A stretch of DNA of 64,000 bases from Nemophila menziesii (GCA_029959085.1 JARWIR010000003.1:33433505-33497504); one strand, 5' to 3'. Numbered from the stretch's first letter, positions 34,951 to 45,769 are shown. Numbers and translations are program-made. The notes: generated by a model not told the origin, from the letters alone.

Positions 34951-35062
34951 TGAGAGAGACACTTTTGAACTCAGAGTAAATGACTCCAATGAGATTTGAT
35001 TCCACGACTTCTTGGTCTCTGCAGAGTAACCTAACCACTAGGCCAACTATCGATCTCTTAAT
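34950..35062 (-). mobile_element. tRNA-derived SINE
   Basis: On minus, GGCCTAGTGGTTAGGTTA (A-box-like) is followed about 35 bp later by CGTGGAATCAAATCTC (B-box-like). The body then runs into an A-rich tail (AAATAAATAAATAAATGAATG, + strand 34915-34945). Typical of plant tRNA-related SINEs. TSD not resolved. Confidence 0.6.
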
Positions 35063-35578
35063 TCATTTATTTACTATATATATATATAGGTTAGTTGTAT
35101 AATATTTTTATTAATACTTTTTAAATTCAACAAAACTTATCTAATAATTGATAAAAGTTTTTATAATTACAATTCAAATGTTAAAAATAGTTTTTAATGT
35201 TTTTTAAGATATATAAAATTTTAAATAATAAAATTTCATAAATTTAGAAAATTATTTAATTTAAATCAAATATAAAATCTATTAATATAAAATAAAAATA
35301 TAAATTTTTTCAAATGTGAGAAACTAAAATTGGAAGTTGTTGAATTAAAGATGTAATAAAGAGTAGATATTTGAAAGAAAAAAATAGTTGTTTGATTCCT
35401 GATTCTATCTAAAAAAAATCAGGAATTGTTAGATTTAGTCTACAGGAAGATGTCCCCTCCTTGTTATGTATATATAAGTAATGAGTCTTTTTAATTCATT
35501 CATATTCTTCTTCATATCCTATTTGATGAATCTTATTAAACTTTGAATGATATGTGGACATTAGAAAAGACATGATAG
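35063..35578. other. AT-rich spacer
   Basis: Very AT-rich DNA with a short TA run at 35078-35090. No gene or recognisable element. Confidence 0.4.
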
Positions 35579-35587
35579 ATTTATTAT

Positions 35588-35779
35588 GAGTAATGATATA
35601 TACCACCTAAATTCATACCACCCAAATGTCACCCAATGACGTGGCGTGAATTGATTGGTTACAAATCTTTAATCAAATCAAAGAAATAAATGCATTAACA
35701 ATTTGTAACCAATCAATTCACGCCACGTCATTGGGTGACATTTGGGTGGTATGAATTTGGGTGGTATATATCATTACTC
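35588..35779. mobile_element. Palindromic Mutator-type MITE, 192 bp
   Basis: Almost wholly palindromic. Ends are GAGTAATGATATATACCACC and its inverse; the arms continue about 85 bp each (CCAATGACGTGGCGTGAATT and TGGTTACAAAT) to a short AT-rich loop. TSD ATTTATTAT (9 bp; 35579-35587 and 35780-35788) is perfect, supporting a Mutator-type origin. The same family as 4014-4470. Confidence 0.9.
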
Positions 35780-35788
35780 ATTTATTAT

Positions 35789-36161
35789 ATACAAAATATA
35801 TGTTGTGTATTCGTTTTTTTCTTTTTAATGTGAGGTAGGATAAATTTTATATTTGGATTTTTTTCTTTATATGTAAGAAATTATTTGTGTTTTGCTTTTT
35901 GAATGATCTTGAAAAAATAATTTTTTAAAAAGTTCAATATCTATTTACATTTATTAAAGTGGTCAATTCTCATCATTTCTTTATATAAATTTGGTGATGG
36001 TTTTTTTGGTTGGTTCAGAACCGTTTGTGTATACCATGACTAATTCTACAAATATTATACACGCTGTCTCTCTATATGTATCCATGTAAATCAAAATTAA
36101 GGTATTTATGGTAAAGAAAGGACTGAAACTATGTACATATCACTTTACAACATAAAACTGG
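35789..36161. other. Spacer left of the MULE
   Basis: AT-rich, no gene. Its last part (36147-36161, ACAACATAAAACTGG) matches 1128-1145 at the 3' flank of globulin copy 1, so the duplicated block begins here, before the MULE. Confidence 0.5.
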
Positions 36162-36170
36162 CGTGAAAAA

Positions 36171-36475
36171 GAGTTTTTTTGCCTTTGGCATTTGATTTGA
36201 AAGTAATTGGCAATTTAGCACTGATTCAAAATTAATTGCGGTTCTGGCACATGGGCGGAGGTCAATCTTCTGCCCTTCTAAAAAGGGCGGAGTCAAGATA
36301 CACACCCTTAGTTAATTTTCGGATTAGTAAGAGGGACGGACTCCCGCTATCCGCCCCTAGCACGAACTTAAAAAATTAATTAATTTTAATGAAGGGCGGC
36401 ACGTTGACTGCCGCCCTTAGTGTTTTTTAATGCCGCCTGGAGGGCGGTAAAATGTTCACCGCCCTTAGTACAAAA
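36171..36475. repeat. Left TIR of the MULE
   Basis: About 305 bp. Contains several GGGCGG...CCGCCC short palindromes (for example GGGCGGCACGTTGACTGCCG at 36395-36414). Pairs in inverted form with 42755-43228. Confidence 0.85.
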
Positions 36476-36837
36476 AAAAACTGAAAATTATTTCCCCTAT
36501 TTTATCTGTCTTTATCTTCCCCAACCCTAACCAAATACCCATTTCTGAAATTTTCAACCCACCCACCCCTTCCATTGATTTTCTACAATCACAATCATCA
36601 CAAATTCTTAAAGTATTTCATCAAAGAGTTGAACATCTCATATTAGAGGTAATGATTCTATCCTTTTTTTCATTATTATTTAATGTTTTATAAGTTAAAA
36701 AAATTAGGTTTTTGATTTATATAAGAATAATTAGTTATAGAAGTTTGCTACTTAAATTGAGTAATTTAGATTTGCTATTATTTATTGTGTATGATTTTTT
36801 ATTGATTAGGTGGTGTTTATTGGGTTTTTAGGTAAAA

Positions 36838-39268
36838 ATGAATTTCATGTGGTTATGTTTTAATGGTGGAGATATTGTTCGAAGTGGAAATGGTGTTGTT
36901 GAGTATAACGGGGGAGATTGTAAACCTTTTATGACCGGAGGTGATATTGGTCTACTTGGTATAAAAAAAAGTCGTTTGTACGAAATGAAATTGGAACGAA
37001 AACGAGGTTATATTCGATTTGATATGACGATGTCCGATTTCGTCGAACCCTCCACGGTTTCATGCTATAGTAGTAGGGGAGGACACGATAAATGCGATGA
37101 TAGGTGGGGCGAAGAACGAGCAATACCATGCTATCGAGATTTATGTCGACATTAGAGAAATTCGTAAAACTCAAACGTCCACTTCTCGTGAGAAGGGTAA
37201 AAAGATAAATTATGAGCGCAGTAATACATCCACACCTCTTGAGCCGATTCGCGAGACAATTCGCGGATATGATAGTGAAAATGGAAGTGATAGTGAAACC
37301 GAATCGGAGGCATCCGATGAAGAGGGTTATCATATTTATAGCGATGGGAATGAGCAAAGTGGTATATACGACGATGACGATGAAGATGAAGATTGTTCAA
37401 ATCCAACAAAATACAATTATGGTCCTCTTGATATGAGCGAAAATGTTGAATGTCATGATTGGGAAAAGATTCAACCATCTTCCATGGTGAAAGGACTTAA
37501 TCTTACGTTGGGTGAGCGACGCGTTTCTAGGCGTGCTCTATTGTTGGATGTTAGTAGGTGGCACCTAAAAAATCACAAGGAGTGTAAAACGGAAAGGACG
37601 AATAATAAATATGGTACACGCGTTTGTGTACATGCTTAAGAGGGGTGGGGCTTTTATATTCAAGGTAGTTTTAGTCGTAGTAGTAATGAGTGGACAATTA
37701 CTAGGTTAGAAGAGCATAAGTGTCATCACGGAATACTCGTGAAAAATCACCGACAATTGACTTCGGATTTTGTTAGAGATCAAATATTCGTAATGGTGAA
37801 TACCGACATAACTATGAAGATTGAATTGATACAAAGTCAAATTCATAAGGACTATGGTCACTTCATTTTGTATGGTAAGGCATGGCGAGGTAAACAAAAA
37901 GTACTTGAAACATTATTTGGAACACATGAACGTGCGTTCACGGATTTGCCGAAACTTTTGAATGCTTTACGAACCACTAACCGAGGAACAATATACGCGT
38001 TTGATTATAAAAGTGTGGTCGGTAACCGAGCTACATTCAATATGGTTTTTTGGGCATATGGAGCTAATATCGAAGGTTTCAAACATATGATGCCCGTGGT
38101 TAGCATTGATGCCACCCATTTATATAGGAAGTATAACGGTAAACTACTTATTGCGGTTGGGTACGATGCGAACAATCAACTATTCCGTTAGCTTACGCGT
38201 TAGCGGATGAAGAGACGATCGAGTCGTGGTCATTTTTTTTGACGTGTTTAAAAAGGTATGTTACAAAAAATAGAAAAATATGTTTGTTGTCGGATCGAAA
38301 TAGAGGTATATTGCATAGCATACGCGATGTATTTCCGGAACCCGAAGGAGTCCATCGATTTTGTGCACGTCACTTAGCTAGCAATTTGAACCACAGATTC
38401 AAAAATCGTTTGGCAAAAAAGAGTTTCATGGAGCTTTCTTACATGGCGGATGTTCATGAATTCGATAAGTATTACAAAGAATTTATTGAGTTAGATGACG
38501 GGAAATACAAGGATTGGGTTGAAAAGTCCCTAAAGAAAGATGGTCTCTTGCACACGACGGGGGGTACCGATATGTAATATGACAACAAACTTGTCAGAGA
38601 TTTTTAACAATGTCTTAAAGGGAGTTAGGGGGTTGCCTGTAACAGCTATTGTATTGTTGACATTCTCAAAAAGTGTCAATTACTTTGTGAAAAGGAAACA
38701 ACTAGGTAGAGATGCACTGTCAGACGGATTGGTATTCCCACCAAAGGTCACCCTTGAATTACATAAAAGTGAGGATTATGCGACTGGTTATGATGTTGAT
38801 CTTTACGACGCAGATGACGATCTTTGGGTAGTTACCGCAAAGGATCGTAGGAGATCAGATAGCGATAGAACAACTTTCATCGTAAACGTAAACGAACAAC
38901 GATGTACGTGTGGGAGGTGGCAAATGTTGCACCGTCCATGTGGCCATTTTATTTGTGTTACTCAAAAGCACGATGTAAATAAATCATACTATGCTTAGGT
39001 CGACGAGTATTTATCACATTCGAAGTACATGGATTCGTATGCAGGAAAGTTCCGTCCCCTTATGGATGTCCTCGACTACCCACCTTACGATGGATATGAG
39101 GTTGTGGCATGTAAGTTGCGAATAATCACGAGGAGTGGCCGAAGGAGATCTTCCCGAATTCACAACGAAATGGATGCTAGAGAAGATCGAACAACAAATT
39201 GGTGTGGTACTTGCAAACAATATGGACACAACAAAAAGACTTGCGGTAGGCCTCGAAAAAAAAAGTAG
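36838..39268 (+). pseudogene. MuDR-type MULE transposase, decayed
   Basis: Pieces in order: an acidic N-terminal region (37097-37639); a MuDR N-terminal segment ending FVRDQIFVMV; the catalytic domain with MPVVSIDATHLYRKYNGKLL (DDE Asp) at about 38090-38150; CLLSDRNRGILHSI with the second Asp at about 38281-38320; and MTTNLSEIFNNVLKGVRGLP. A SWIM zinc finger (CTCGRWQMLHRPCGHFICV) follows near 38912-38968, then a CCHC knuckle CGTCKQYGHNKKTC at about 39205-39245. Lesions: a shift near 37090, TAA at 37637-37639, a 1-bp loss at about 38186, shifts between 38545 and 38577, and TAG at 38996-38998. It would bind TIRs and cut DNA if intact; this copy cannot. Confidence 0.9.
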
Positions 39269-39454
39269 TGCCTTTCATGTTTTATTTACTAATTTGTTGT
39301 AATATTGTTGAATTATACGTGTTTATTGTTTAATCAAACAAAACGAGTGTAATTCGAATTTAATTTAGGTTTGTTTGAGTTATTGTGGTTACTTTATATA
39401 TTGGTTTAGAGGTTAAGCTTTAGGTATTGTATAGAAATTAAAAAAAAATCAATT

Positions 39455-39580
39455 GAGGGCGGACTTCTTGTTTCCGCCCTTCCAGTCAACCTTTTGAAAT
39501 TGAGTCTCGCTTAACGCGGGCGGCAAACGGTAATCCGCCCTTCTGTGAAGGGCGGGATTCTTGTTTCCGCCCTTCAAGTC
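39455..39580. repeat. Internal GC-rich palindromic modules
   Basis: Three units of GGGCGG-(12-16 nt)-CCGCCCTT, the same type as in the TIRs, right after the transposase stop. They interrupt otherwise AT-rich DNA. Confidence 0.75.
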
Positions 39581-39619
39581 AGTAAGTTTTTTTTCCTTAT
39601 TGTAACTTGGATTAAACCC

Positions 39620-39960
39620 TCTATAGTGAACTAAAGTGCAATTTTATAGGGATATAAAGGGAAATTTTAGTTATTTAGGGACCTAAACTGAAATTTTAGT
39701 AATTTAGGGACTTGAATTGCCATTTTAGTAATATAGGGACCTAAAGTGCAATTTTAGTATTTTAGGGAATTGAATTGCCATTTTAGTAATATAGGGACCT
39801 AAGTTGCAATTTTAGTAATTTCTTGACCTAAAGTGAATTTTTTTAGTAATATAAGGACCTAAAGTGCAATTTTAGTAATTTAGGGACCTAAAGTGCAAAT
39901 TTAGTCATTTAGGGACCTAAGTTGCAATTTGAGTAAAACAGAGACCTAAATTGTAAACAT
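39620..39960. repeat. Minisatellite array, left of PMD gene
   Basis: About 11 imperfect copies of a 29-31 bp unit with core TTTAGGGACCTAAAGTGCAA. The same unit appears in inverse orientation at 42038-42500. Confidence 0.85.
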
Positions 39961-40112
39961 TGAGAAATAACGTAATAACACCCAATTAATATACATTTGG
40001 ATACAATCTAATAACACCAATATAACGTAATAACACCAAAATAATGTAATAACACCAGAATAACGTAATAACACCCAAATAATGTAATAACACCAAAATA
40101 ACACTAATATAA
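39960..40112. repeat. Short tandem repeats of ACGTAATAACACC type
   Basis: About 7 copies of AA(T/C)GTAATAACACC(A/C)(A/G)AAT, 18-21 bp each, ending at the PMD stop codon. Confidence 0.8.
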
Positions 40113-41829
40113 CTAATCAAGATTATTCCCACGTCTCCTTCTAGATGGTCGCCTCGTGGTACGATCTTGAGGTTCCGGTTTTGCTTCGGGTTGAATACGC
40201 AAGCCGGGTATTTGTCTAATCAATTCTTGCTCCCCTGCATATTCAAGCATAAGTGACTTGTGTGCTCGCATATCGTTAAGAGTGACTCCCGGCTCGGCGA
40301 CAAGATATGCCCCGTTAATAGTAGCTTGACGATGTCATTATACCCACACATCAATACATGCAATAAAACAAATTACAAACAAATATTTTAAGTTTTTTAC
40401 CAGTTTGTTAAGCTGCGATCCCCGAGGATGGTACTCTCCTTCTTCACCAGCTAAGTTTCGAGCTACAGGAGGGGCAATATATATTCGACTATGTTCACGA
40501 TACCATCTTCGTAATCCGGACTACACGCAACTCCCTCGACTAAATCTTGAAGCCTATACTGTAGCCTGTTAGTCCATAGTCTATTTTCCGCCTCGTACTT
40601 AACTCTCCAACTCTCACCCGATCTCCCTATTCGATCCATTGTCGTATGATACTTATCTTGATCTTGATCGATAGGTTCGGGAATACCTTGAACATACCCG
40701 AATTGCCTCAAGACTCGATCGGGCCGGTACCACTCAATGTTGTTAAAATGGATGAGAGGCACGACACATAAGTACTCCTCGCACCATTCTAGACACCTTT
40801 CGGTAACAAAATCACTACGAACACCCTCGTAGGGCCTCCAATCAACCTAATCGAAGTAAACATAATTATTATAAATATGTAGCTATCCAACTAATACCAA
40901 AATACCAACCTGATTGGGTTCTTGAGCGTCCAATTCGTCGCGGTAAATTCTTAAAGTCCTACCGCAACTATTCGCCCACGATTTAGCTCCGTTCCAACTA
41001 CCAAAAAAACACTTAGTAACACATTAAAATTAACAATAACTATAAACAAGTAACTTACTGTCTCGTAGTGGACCCGTATCCTTCGAGTATAGGATAGTGA
41101 CTTAGTCGAGGTCTATAATGTAAGTAATCCCAACACCATATCTATTTAATGTATAAAAAGTCAATTAATAATATAAAACATTATGAGAATTAAAATTAAA
41201 ATAAATACCTGTAAAAGTAGACCACACCCCTTAAGTGTTCCAAAATCTCCCTCACAAGCATGACAAAGACCACTGTATAAATATGAAAGCGTGGCCGAAC
41301 CCCAACTATATCGCCCAGTCACCGCCAAATCAGTCATCAGTGGGAGATAGAGACGCGGCACGGTATTTTGTTTCCCAGATGGAAAAAAAGAAGTCCTTAT
41401 TACGTACATAATATATCCACACGCGTAGTGTCGAAAATCATCGTCAGTTGGGTTTTCTGGAAGAGCTTTGCCAAAGGTATCCCTTAACCATACCGTACTG
41501 ATTACTTGACGCCCACTTGATTCAGGTGGTGGAACAACCCCAAATACAGTCATACAAGTCGCGTCGAAGTTAAAGTTTGCGGGAGTTGGATCCGTCACCG
41601 CAAAACCTCGAATCGGAAGACCCAAAATCATAGACACATCTCCTAATGTGATGGTCATCTCACCTACGGGCATATGAAAGATATGCGTCTCGCGTCTCCA
41701 TCTTTCGACCATCGCCGATATTAAATTGTGGTCCAACACAATCCGATCGATTTTCCTAATCTCTCCAAACCCGGCTCTTTCTACAAAAGGAATCACACGG
41801 GGGTCCAATTTCCACGAAAAAGTGGTCAT
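40113..41829 (-). pseudogene. Plant mobile domain (PMD) protein carried by the MULE
   Basis: Predicted exons: 41829-41209, 41141-41059, 40997-40910, 40846-40401 and about 40324-40113, all with GT-AG junctions. Exon 1 gives DPRVIPFVERAGFGEI, LISAMVERWRRETHIFHMPV, GEMTITLGDVSMILGLPIRG and FGTLKGCGLLLQ. Exon 2 adds IWCWDYLHYRPRL, exon 3 WNGAKSWANSCG, and exon 4 VDWRPYEGV, then a basic end RRPSRRRRG. This order is that of the PMD family (MAIN/MAIL-type), known both as host genes and as MULE or gypsy cargo; its biochemical role is unclear. One base seems lost near 40503 (YED-YREHSRIYI), and the last junction is out of phase by one, so the copy is probably not functional, or has alternative splicing I cannot resolve. 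Confidence 0.8.
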
Positions 41830-42037
41830 GGGTCTTATAGCGGTACCTGAATGTCGCCCCTAAAATCATAAAGTTAAATAAATATTAACAACAAAATTAA
41901 AATAAATTATATGATTACAAAACAAAACTTACACTTGGATCTTCCCACACCGCTTGACTTTTATGGAGATGTCTCGTCTGTCTCCATAAAAGCTCGTGAT
42001 GGTTAGTCGAAGAAGAAGCCATTGCCCCCTATATTAT

Positions 42038-42500
42038 GAAAATTTCACTTTAGGTCCCTATATAAATAAAATTGCATTATGGGTCCCTATTTTAAGCAAA
42101 TTGCACTATTTGTCCCTATTATAAACAAATTGAACTTTAGGTCCTACATTACGCAAATTGCATCATAGGTCCTATTTTTATAGTAACTTGTAGAATGGGT
42201 CCCTAATTTGTAAGCAATTTGCACTATAGGTCCATAATTTTTTGCAAATTGCACTATAAGTCCCTAAATTTAGCAAATTGCATTATATGGCCCTATACAA
42301 ATAAAATTGCAAAATATGTCCCTATATATAACCAATTGCACTATGGGTCCCTATAATTTAAGCAAAATGCAAAACAACTCCCTAAACTTAGCTAATTAAA
42401 CTATAGGTCCCTAAATTAAATAATTTTTCCCATAGGTCCTTATAAAAACCGAATTGCACTATAGATTACATTAGGAAAATTGCACTATAGGTCCTTATAT
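42038..42500. repeat. Minisatellite array, right of PMD gene (inverted)
   Basis: About 15 imperfect copies of a ~30-bp unit (AAATTGCACTATAGGTCCCT core), the inverse of the unit at 39620-39960. It covers the PMD gene's upstream side, beginning about 210 bp from its ATG. Confidence 0.85.
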
Positions 42501-42754
42501 TAAGCAAAAATTTTAAAAAAAAAAATGGAAGACCTAACCTTTGATTTTAGGATTTTTTGATGATAGATAGAGATGCTAGAGATGCTTGAGATGCTCCCAC
42601 TACCCGGCGGCGGCGGCACAGGTTTGGCGGCAGCGGAGGAGGGCGGAGGAGGGGAGGGGTTTAGTTATTTCCGAAATGGGTCTATCAAATGTCAAAGGGG
42701 AGCATATAAAGAAGAAGGGCGGCAACCCGAAATCCGCCCCTCAATTTTAGATTT

Positions 42755-43228
42755 TTTGTACTAAGGGCGTAGATTCGGAATCCGCCCTCCTGGCGGCATT
42801 TAAATGTACTAAGGGCAGCAGTCAAATGTCCTCCCTTCGTTAATTTTTTTTTTGTACCAGAGGCGGGTAACGGGAGTCCGCCCCTCTCCTTAATCCGGTT
42901 ATTAACTAAGGGCGTGGATCTTGACTCCTCTCTTCTTAAAAGGGCGGATTGTTGACCTACGCCCAGGGACGGATCCACGTTGTGGAATTTGCGGCCTGGG
43001 CCCCCCAAATTTTCCAAAAACCTTATTTTTACCTTTATAAAAAAATGAAAATAAAAAATTGTTAAGCTTTGGCCTCTCCAAATTTTCCAAAACCCTTTTT
43101 TTGCCCCCCTAAATATTAAATTCTGGTTCTGTCACTGTCTACGCCCATGTACCAAACTTGCAAATACTTTTAAAGGGTGCTAAATGGCGAATTACTTTCA
43201 AATCAAAAGCTAAAGCCAAAAAAAACTC
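42755..43228. repeat. Right TIR of the MULE
   Basis: Inverted match to 36171-36475 once the 174-bp insertion (42964-43137) and its duplicated target are set aside. Confidence 0.85.
42964..43137. mobile_element. hAT-type MITE inside the right TIR
   Basis: Ends CAGGGACGGATCCA and, inverted, CAGTGACAGAACCA. Flanks CCTACGCC (42956-42963) and TCTACGCC (43138-43145) match at 7 of 8 positions, an 8-bp TSD as expected of hAT elements. 174 bp, non-coding. The left TIR lacks it. Confidence 0.75.
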
Positions 43229-43377
43229 CGTGAAAAAGTAATAAGAAGAATAAATATGAAAAGATGGGTGGGGCGCACGTTATTATATGATACAAAACAA
43301 AACGTCCAACTAGTGTTGGATCAACTTATTTAAAAACTTGGGTTTCTCTTTCTCTTATATACATTGAGGATAGATTA

Positions 43378-43383
43378 TTTATT
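43378..43383 (-). terminator. Putative poly(A) signal of globulin copy 2
   Basis: AATAAA on minus, 39 bp past the stop, same position as in copy 1. The MULE lies only about 140 bp further downstream. Confidence 0.5.
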
Positions 43384-43421
43384 TAATAATAACAGAATCC
43401 ATCCCTCTCTCCTTTCTTTCT

Positions 43422-45054
43422 TTACTCAGATGATGATCTCCTTAATGGAGAAAGTAGATAACTCTGTCCACCTCTGTTCATCTTAATCTGTTGTGCTTCA
43501 TTTAGTGAAATTTGATAAGCACTAGATAGAAGTTGAAGTGGCATAGCTCTCATGACTGATGTGTATCCAACAAGAGTACTCTTTGATGGTGAACCTGTTG
43601 TTATAAGATTGACCCACTCAAATCCCTTCTTTCCTGCCCTAATTGTTGATACAAAGTATTGTGGGATGACAAACATATCACCCTGGTTTACACGATCATT
43701 CATCACTCTTTGCCCGGTTTGATCAACGATTTGGATGTGAGCTTGTCCTTTAGTGGCATAGTAAATGGAGTGACCATTCATTGACCAATGTGGGCTTACT
43801 AATGCATCCTGCAAAACATACATGCATGCTTATGTGTTAAATGAAGAAATGAAACTCACTCAGTAGAAAAAATAACAGAAAGAAGATAGAAATGTACTGG
43901 CAAGAGTTGTCCTCTCTCCGCGCTCATGTCTATGTAATTGAGAATTGGAAGTTTATCTTTGTTGACTAAGTTGAGTTTTCCAGCTTGTCTTGAGTAGATA
44001 TCAGCTTCTCTATTGTTGTCAATGTTAGTACGGATTTGCATTGAGCATACACTTGAAGAAGACAAATCAAAATTAGTAGCTGATTGTTGAAAATCAGGCC
44101 TAATAATTCCCCTCATCTCTTTAGCATTAACAATGAATCCACGATCATCTTGGCGTTGCATTTTCTGAATCAACTCTGTATCAACATTGTATGCATCAGC
44201 CATTGTATCCTTGTCAAAAGCTGGGAAAAAGTTGTAGAAATTGTGGGTTTGTTGTCCTTTCCTTTCTCCACCAGCAAAGTAAAGTGCCCTGAGTGTTTGA
44301 TCAAGGTGGTTAGAATGGTGGTTAAGGTTAGTGATGGAAACTCCAACAAGTTGTTCATTGCCATCATTGAAGAACCAATGCGCTGCACCAGCAGGAAGGG
44401 CTACAATGTCTCCTTGTCTAATCCGGTGAATCTTTTGATGCTGATCGCCCTGTTGTTGTTCCCTTTGTTCCCGTTTTTCATGTTGTCCCTCTTGTTCTCG
44501 TTTTCCCTGTTGTCCCTCTTGTTCTCGTTTTTCTTGTTGTCCCTCTTGTTCCCGGTGTTCCCGTTTTTCCTCTTGTCCACGTTGTTCTTGTTGTTCACGT
44601 TGTTCCTGTTGTCCCTGTTGTCCCGAGTGGTATGTTTCTGGACAACCTGGAAATATTATTCCAAGCAATCCTTGACCTGCATTCCATTGTGTTGTTAAAA
44701 TCAGTGGGAAATAAAATAGTAAGACTAAGATTATTGTGAGTCAAGATATATACCTCGTTCGATGTAGACTAGGCGAGGGGCAGGTTGGAAGTTAGGCAAA
44801 GAGAGACCATTAGGTTCCAAAGTATTCCTCATCGGAGCAACACCAGCACACTGAAACTGATCGTCATTTTCATCCCATAATTCAGTCTGACCAGCTTCGT
44901 GTTGAATCTTACGAGAAGGTTGAGAAGCGGTAAGCTTCTGTAGACGACACTGTTGAGAACTCCTTTGGCTAGTATCAGAGTTTTCTTCACAAATTGTAGC
45001 ATACACAAGACAAGATGATAAAAGAAGAGCTAGAACAAGCTTATAAGTTGCCAT
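43422..45054 (-). CDS. 11S globulin (legumin-type) seed storage protein, copy 2; 3 exons
   Basis: Exons 45054-44754, 44676-43898 and 43808-43422 encode 488 aa with the same introns as copy 1. Differences from copy 1 are S322N, E326D, V385A, Q391H and A430G (numbers approximate); the 101 residues of exon 1 are identical. All four conserved cysteines, the cupin motifs and the Q/E/R insert are kept, as is the unusual N302-F303 in place of Asn-Gly. Few and mostly conservative changes with no frame damage suggest both copies are maintained or the duplication is recent. Product would be a vacuolar storage protein assembled with copy 1 subunits. A MULE sits just past its 3' end and could alter its terminator or chromatin state. 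Confidence 0.95.
44450..44629 (-). repeat. Coding minisatellite of globulin copy 2
   Basis: Same unit order and length as in copy 1 (2374-2553), so no slippage since the duplication. Confidence 0.8.
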
Positions 45055-45265
45055 TGTTTAATTGCTTAATTGTTAATGTGATTAGAGGTGAACCTAGTGA
45101 GCTCTTTATATAGCAAGTCGATGTGAATTGGAAGATCGACTACGTTAATTATGTGGCAAATTGAGGTTGTATTCTTGTGGATCAAGAGGGTGAACAGATT
45201 TGACACCTTGCAAGTGACAAGTTTCTACGTGGTCTTGAATTAACACCATTGCAGCCATGCAAGTA
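45055..45265 (-). promoter_or_regulatory. Seed-type promoter of globulin copy 2
   Basis: TATA box CTATATAAAG at 45104-45113, the ACGT motif near 45226-45232 and the RY core at 45256-45261 are all retained with nearly unchanged spacing. Minor changes only (for example CAAGTGACAAG versus CAATGACAAG). Confidence 0.7.
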
Positions 45266-45769
45266 AACACCTGGCATATATCATACGAACTCAATTGCCA
45301 TATATCATACAAAATCCGTTACAACTCTTCTTTGGAGTTTAGCATTCAGCAAAAACAAACCAGATACCATCAACTCTTAACGGCCTCGAGTTTATCATAT
45401 ACATTTCTCTAAATTTTACAACATAATAATCAAGGGTCTAGTGGGATCATTATGAGATAGCTAGAATCTTTCCTTGTTTAAGAAAAAAAAAAACTATCAT
45501 GTTTTGATCCTTAACATGGCTCTAGCAGTGCTTTAACTTAAGCATCCGTATCAGTTCAAATCTCAGTACTTGTTCGAGCAACAACAATTAAATTCGTGAC
45601 AGGATTTTAAAGAGTAACAATGAGATATATATGTAACTGTTATCACCATTCATTTACTAAGAAGCATCTGTAAGGAAAGTCCTAAACAAAGTGATATTTT
45701 AACAAAGTTTTACCATACTTCTTACATGTTATAAATATTTCTAGAAAAGTTCATAAAATTATGAACCAT

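Larger units (their letters stand above)
36171..43228. mobile_element. Mutator-like element (MULE), 7058 bp, with transposase and PMD gene
   Basis: TIRs of about 300 bp start GAGTTTTTTTGCCTTTGGC on the left and, inverted, GAGTTTTTTTTGGCTTTAGC on the right; both continue with TTTGATTTGAAAGTAATT and ACATGGGCG. The TSD CGTGAAAAA (9 bp) at 36162-36170 and 43229-43237 is perfect. The left half carries a broken MuDR-type transposase on +; the right half carries a PMD gene on -. Two inverted arrays of ~30-bp repeats flank the PMD gene. The right TIR is split by a 174-bp hAT-type element. It sits in the 3' flank of globulin copy 2, about 185 bp from the stop codon. Confidence 0.93.
43238..45740. repeat. 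Globulin segmental duplication, copy 2
   Basis: Partner of 1128-3692. Starts immediately after the MULE's right TSD (GTAATAAGAAGAATAAATAT) and runs through the gene and promoter to about 45740. Confidence 0.9.

Noticed and set aside
34950..35062. Functional tRNA gene
   Set aside because: A- and B-box-like words are present but no cloverleaf or anticodon stem forms; fits a SINE head instead.
39620..39960. CRISPR-like spaced repeats
   Set aside because: Repeats are contiguous and degenerate with no unique spacers, in a plant transposon; this is a minisatellite.
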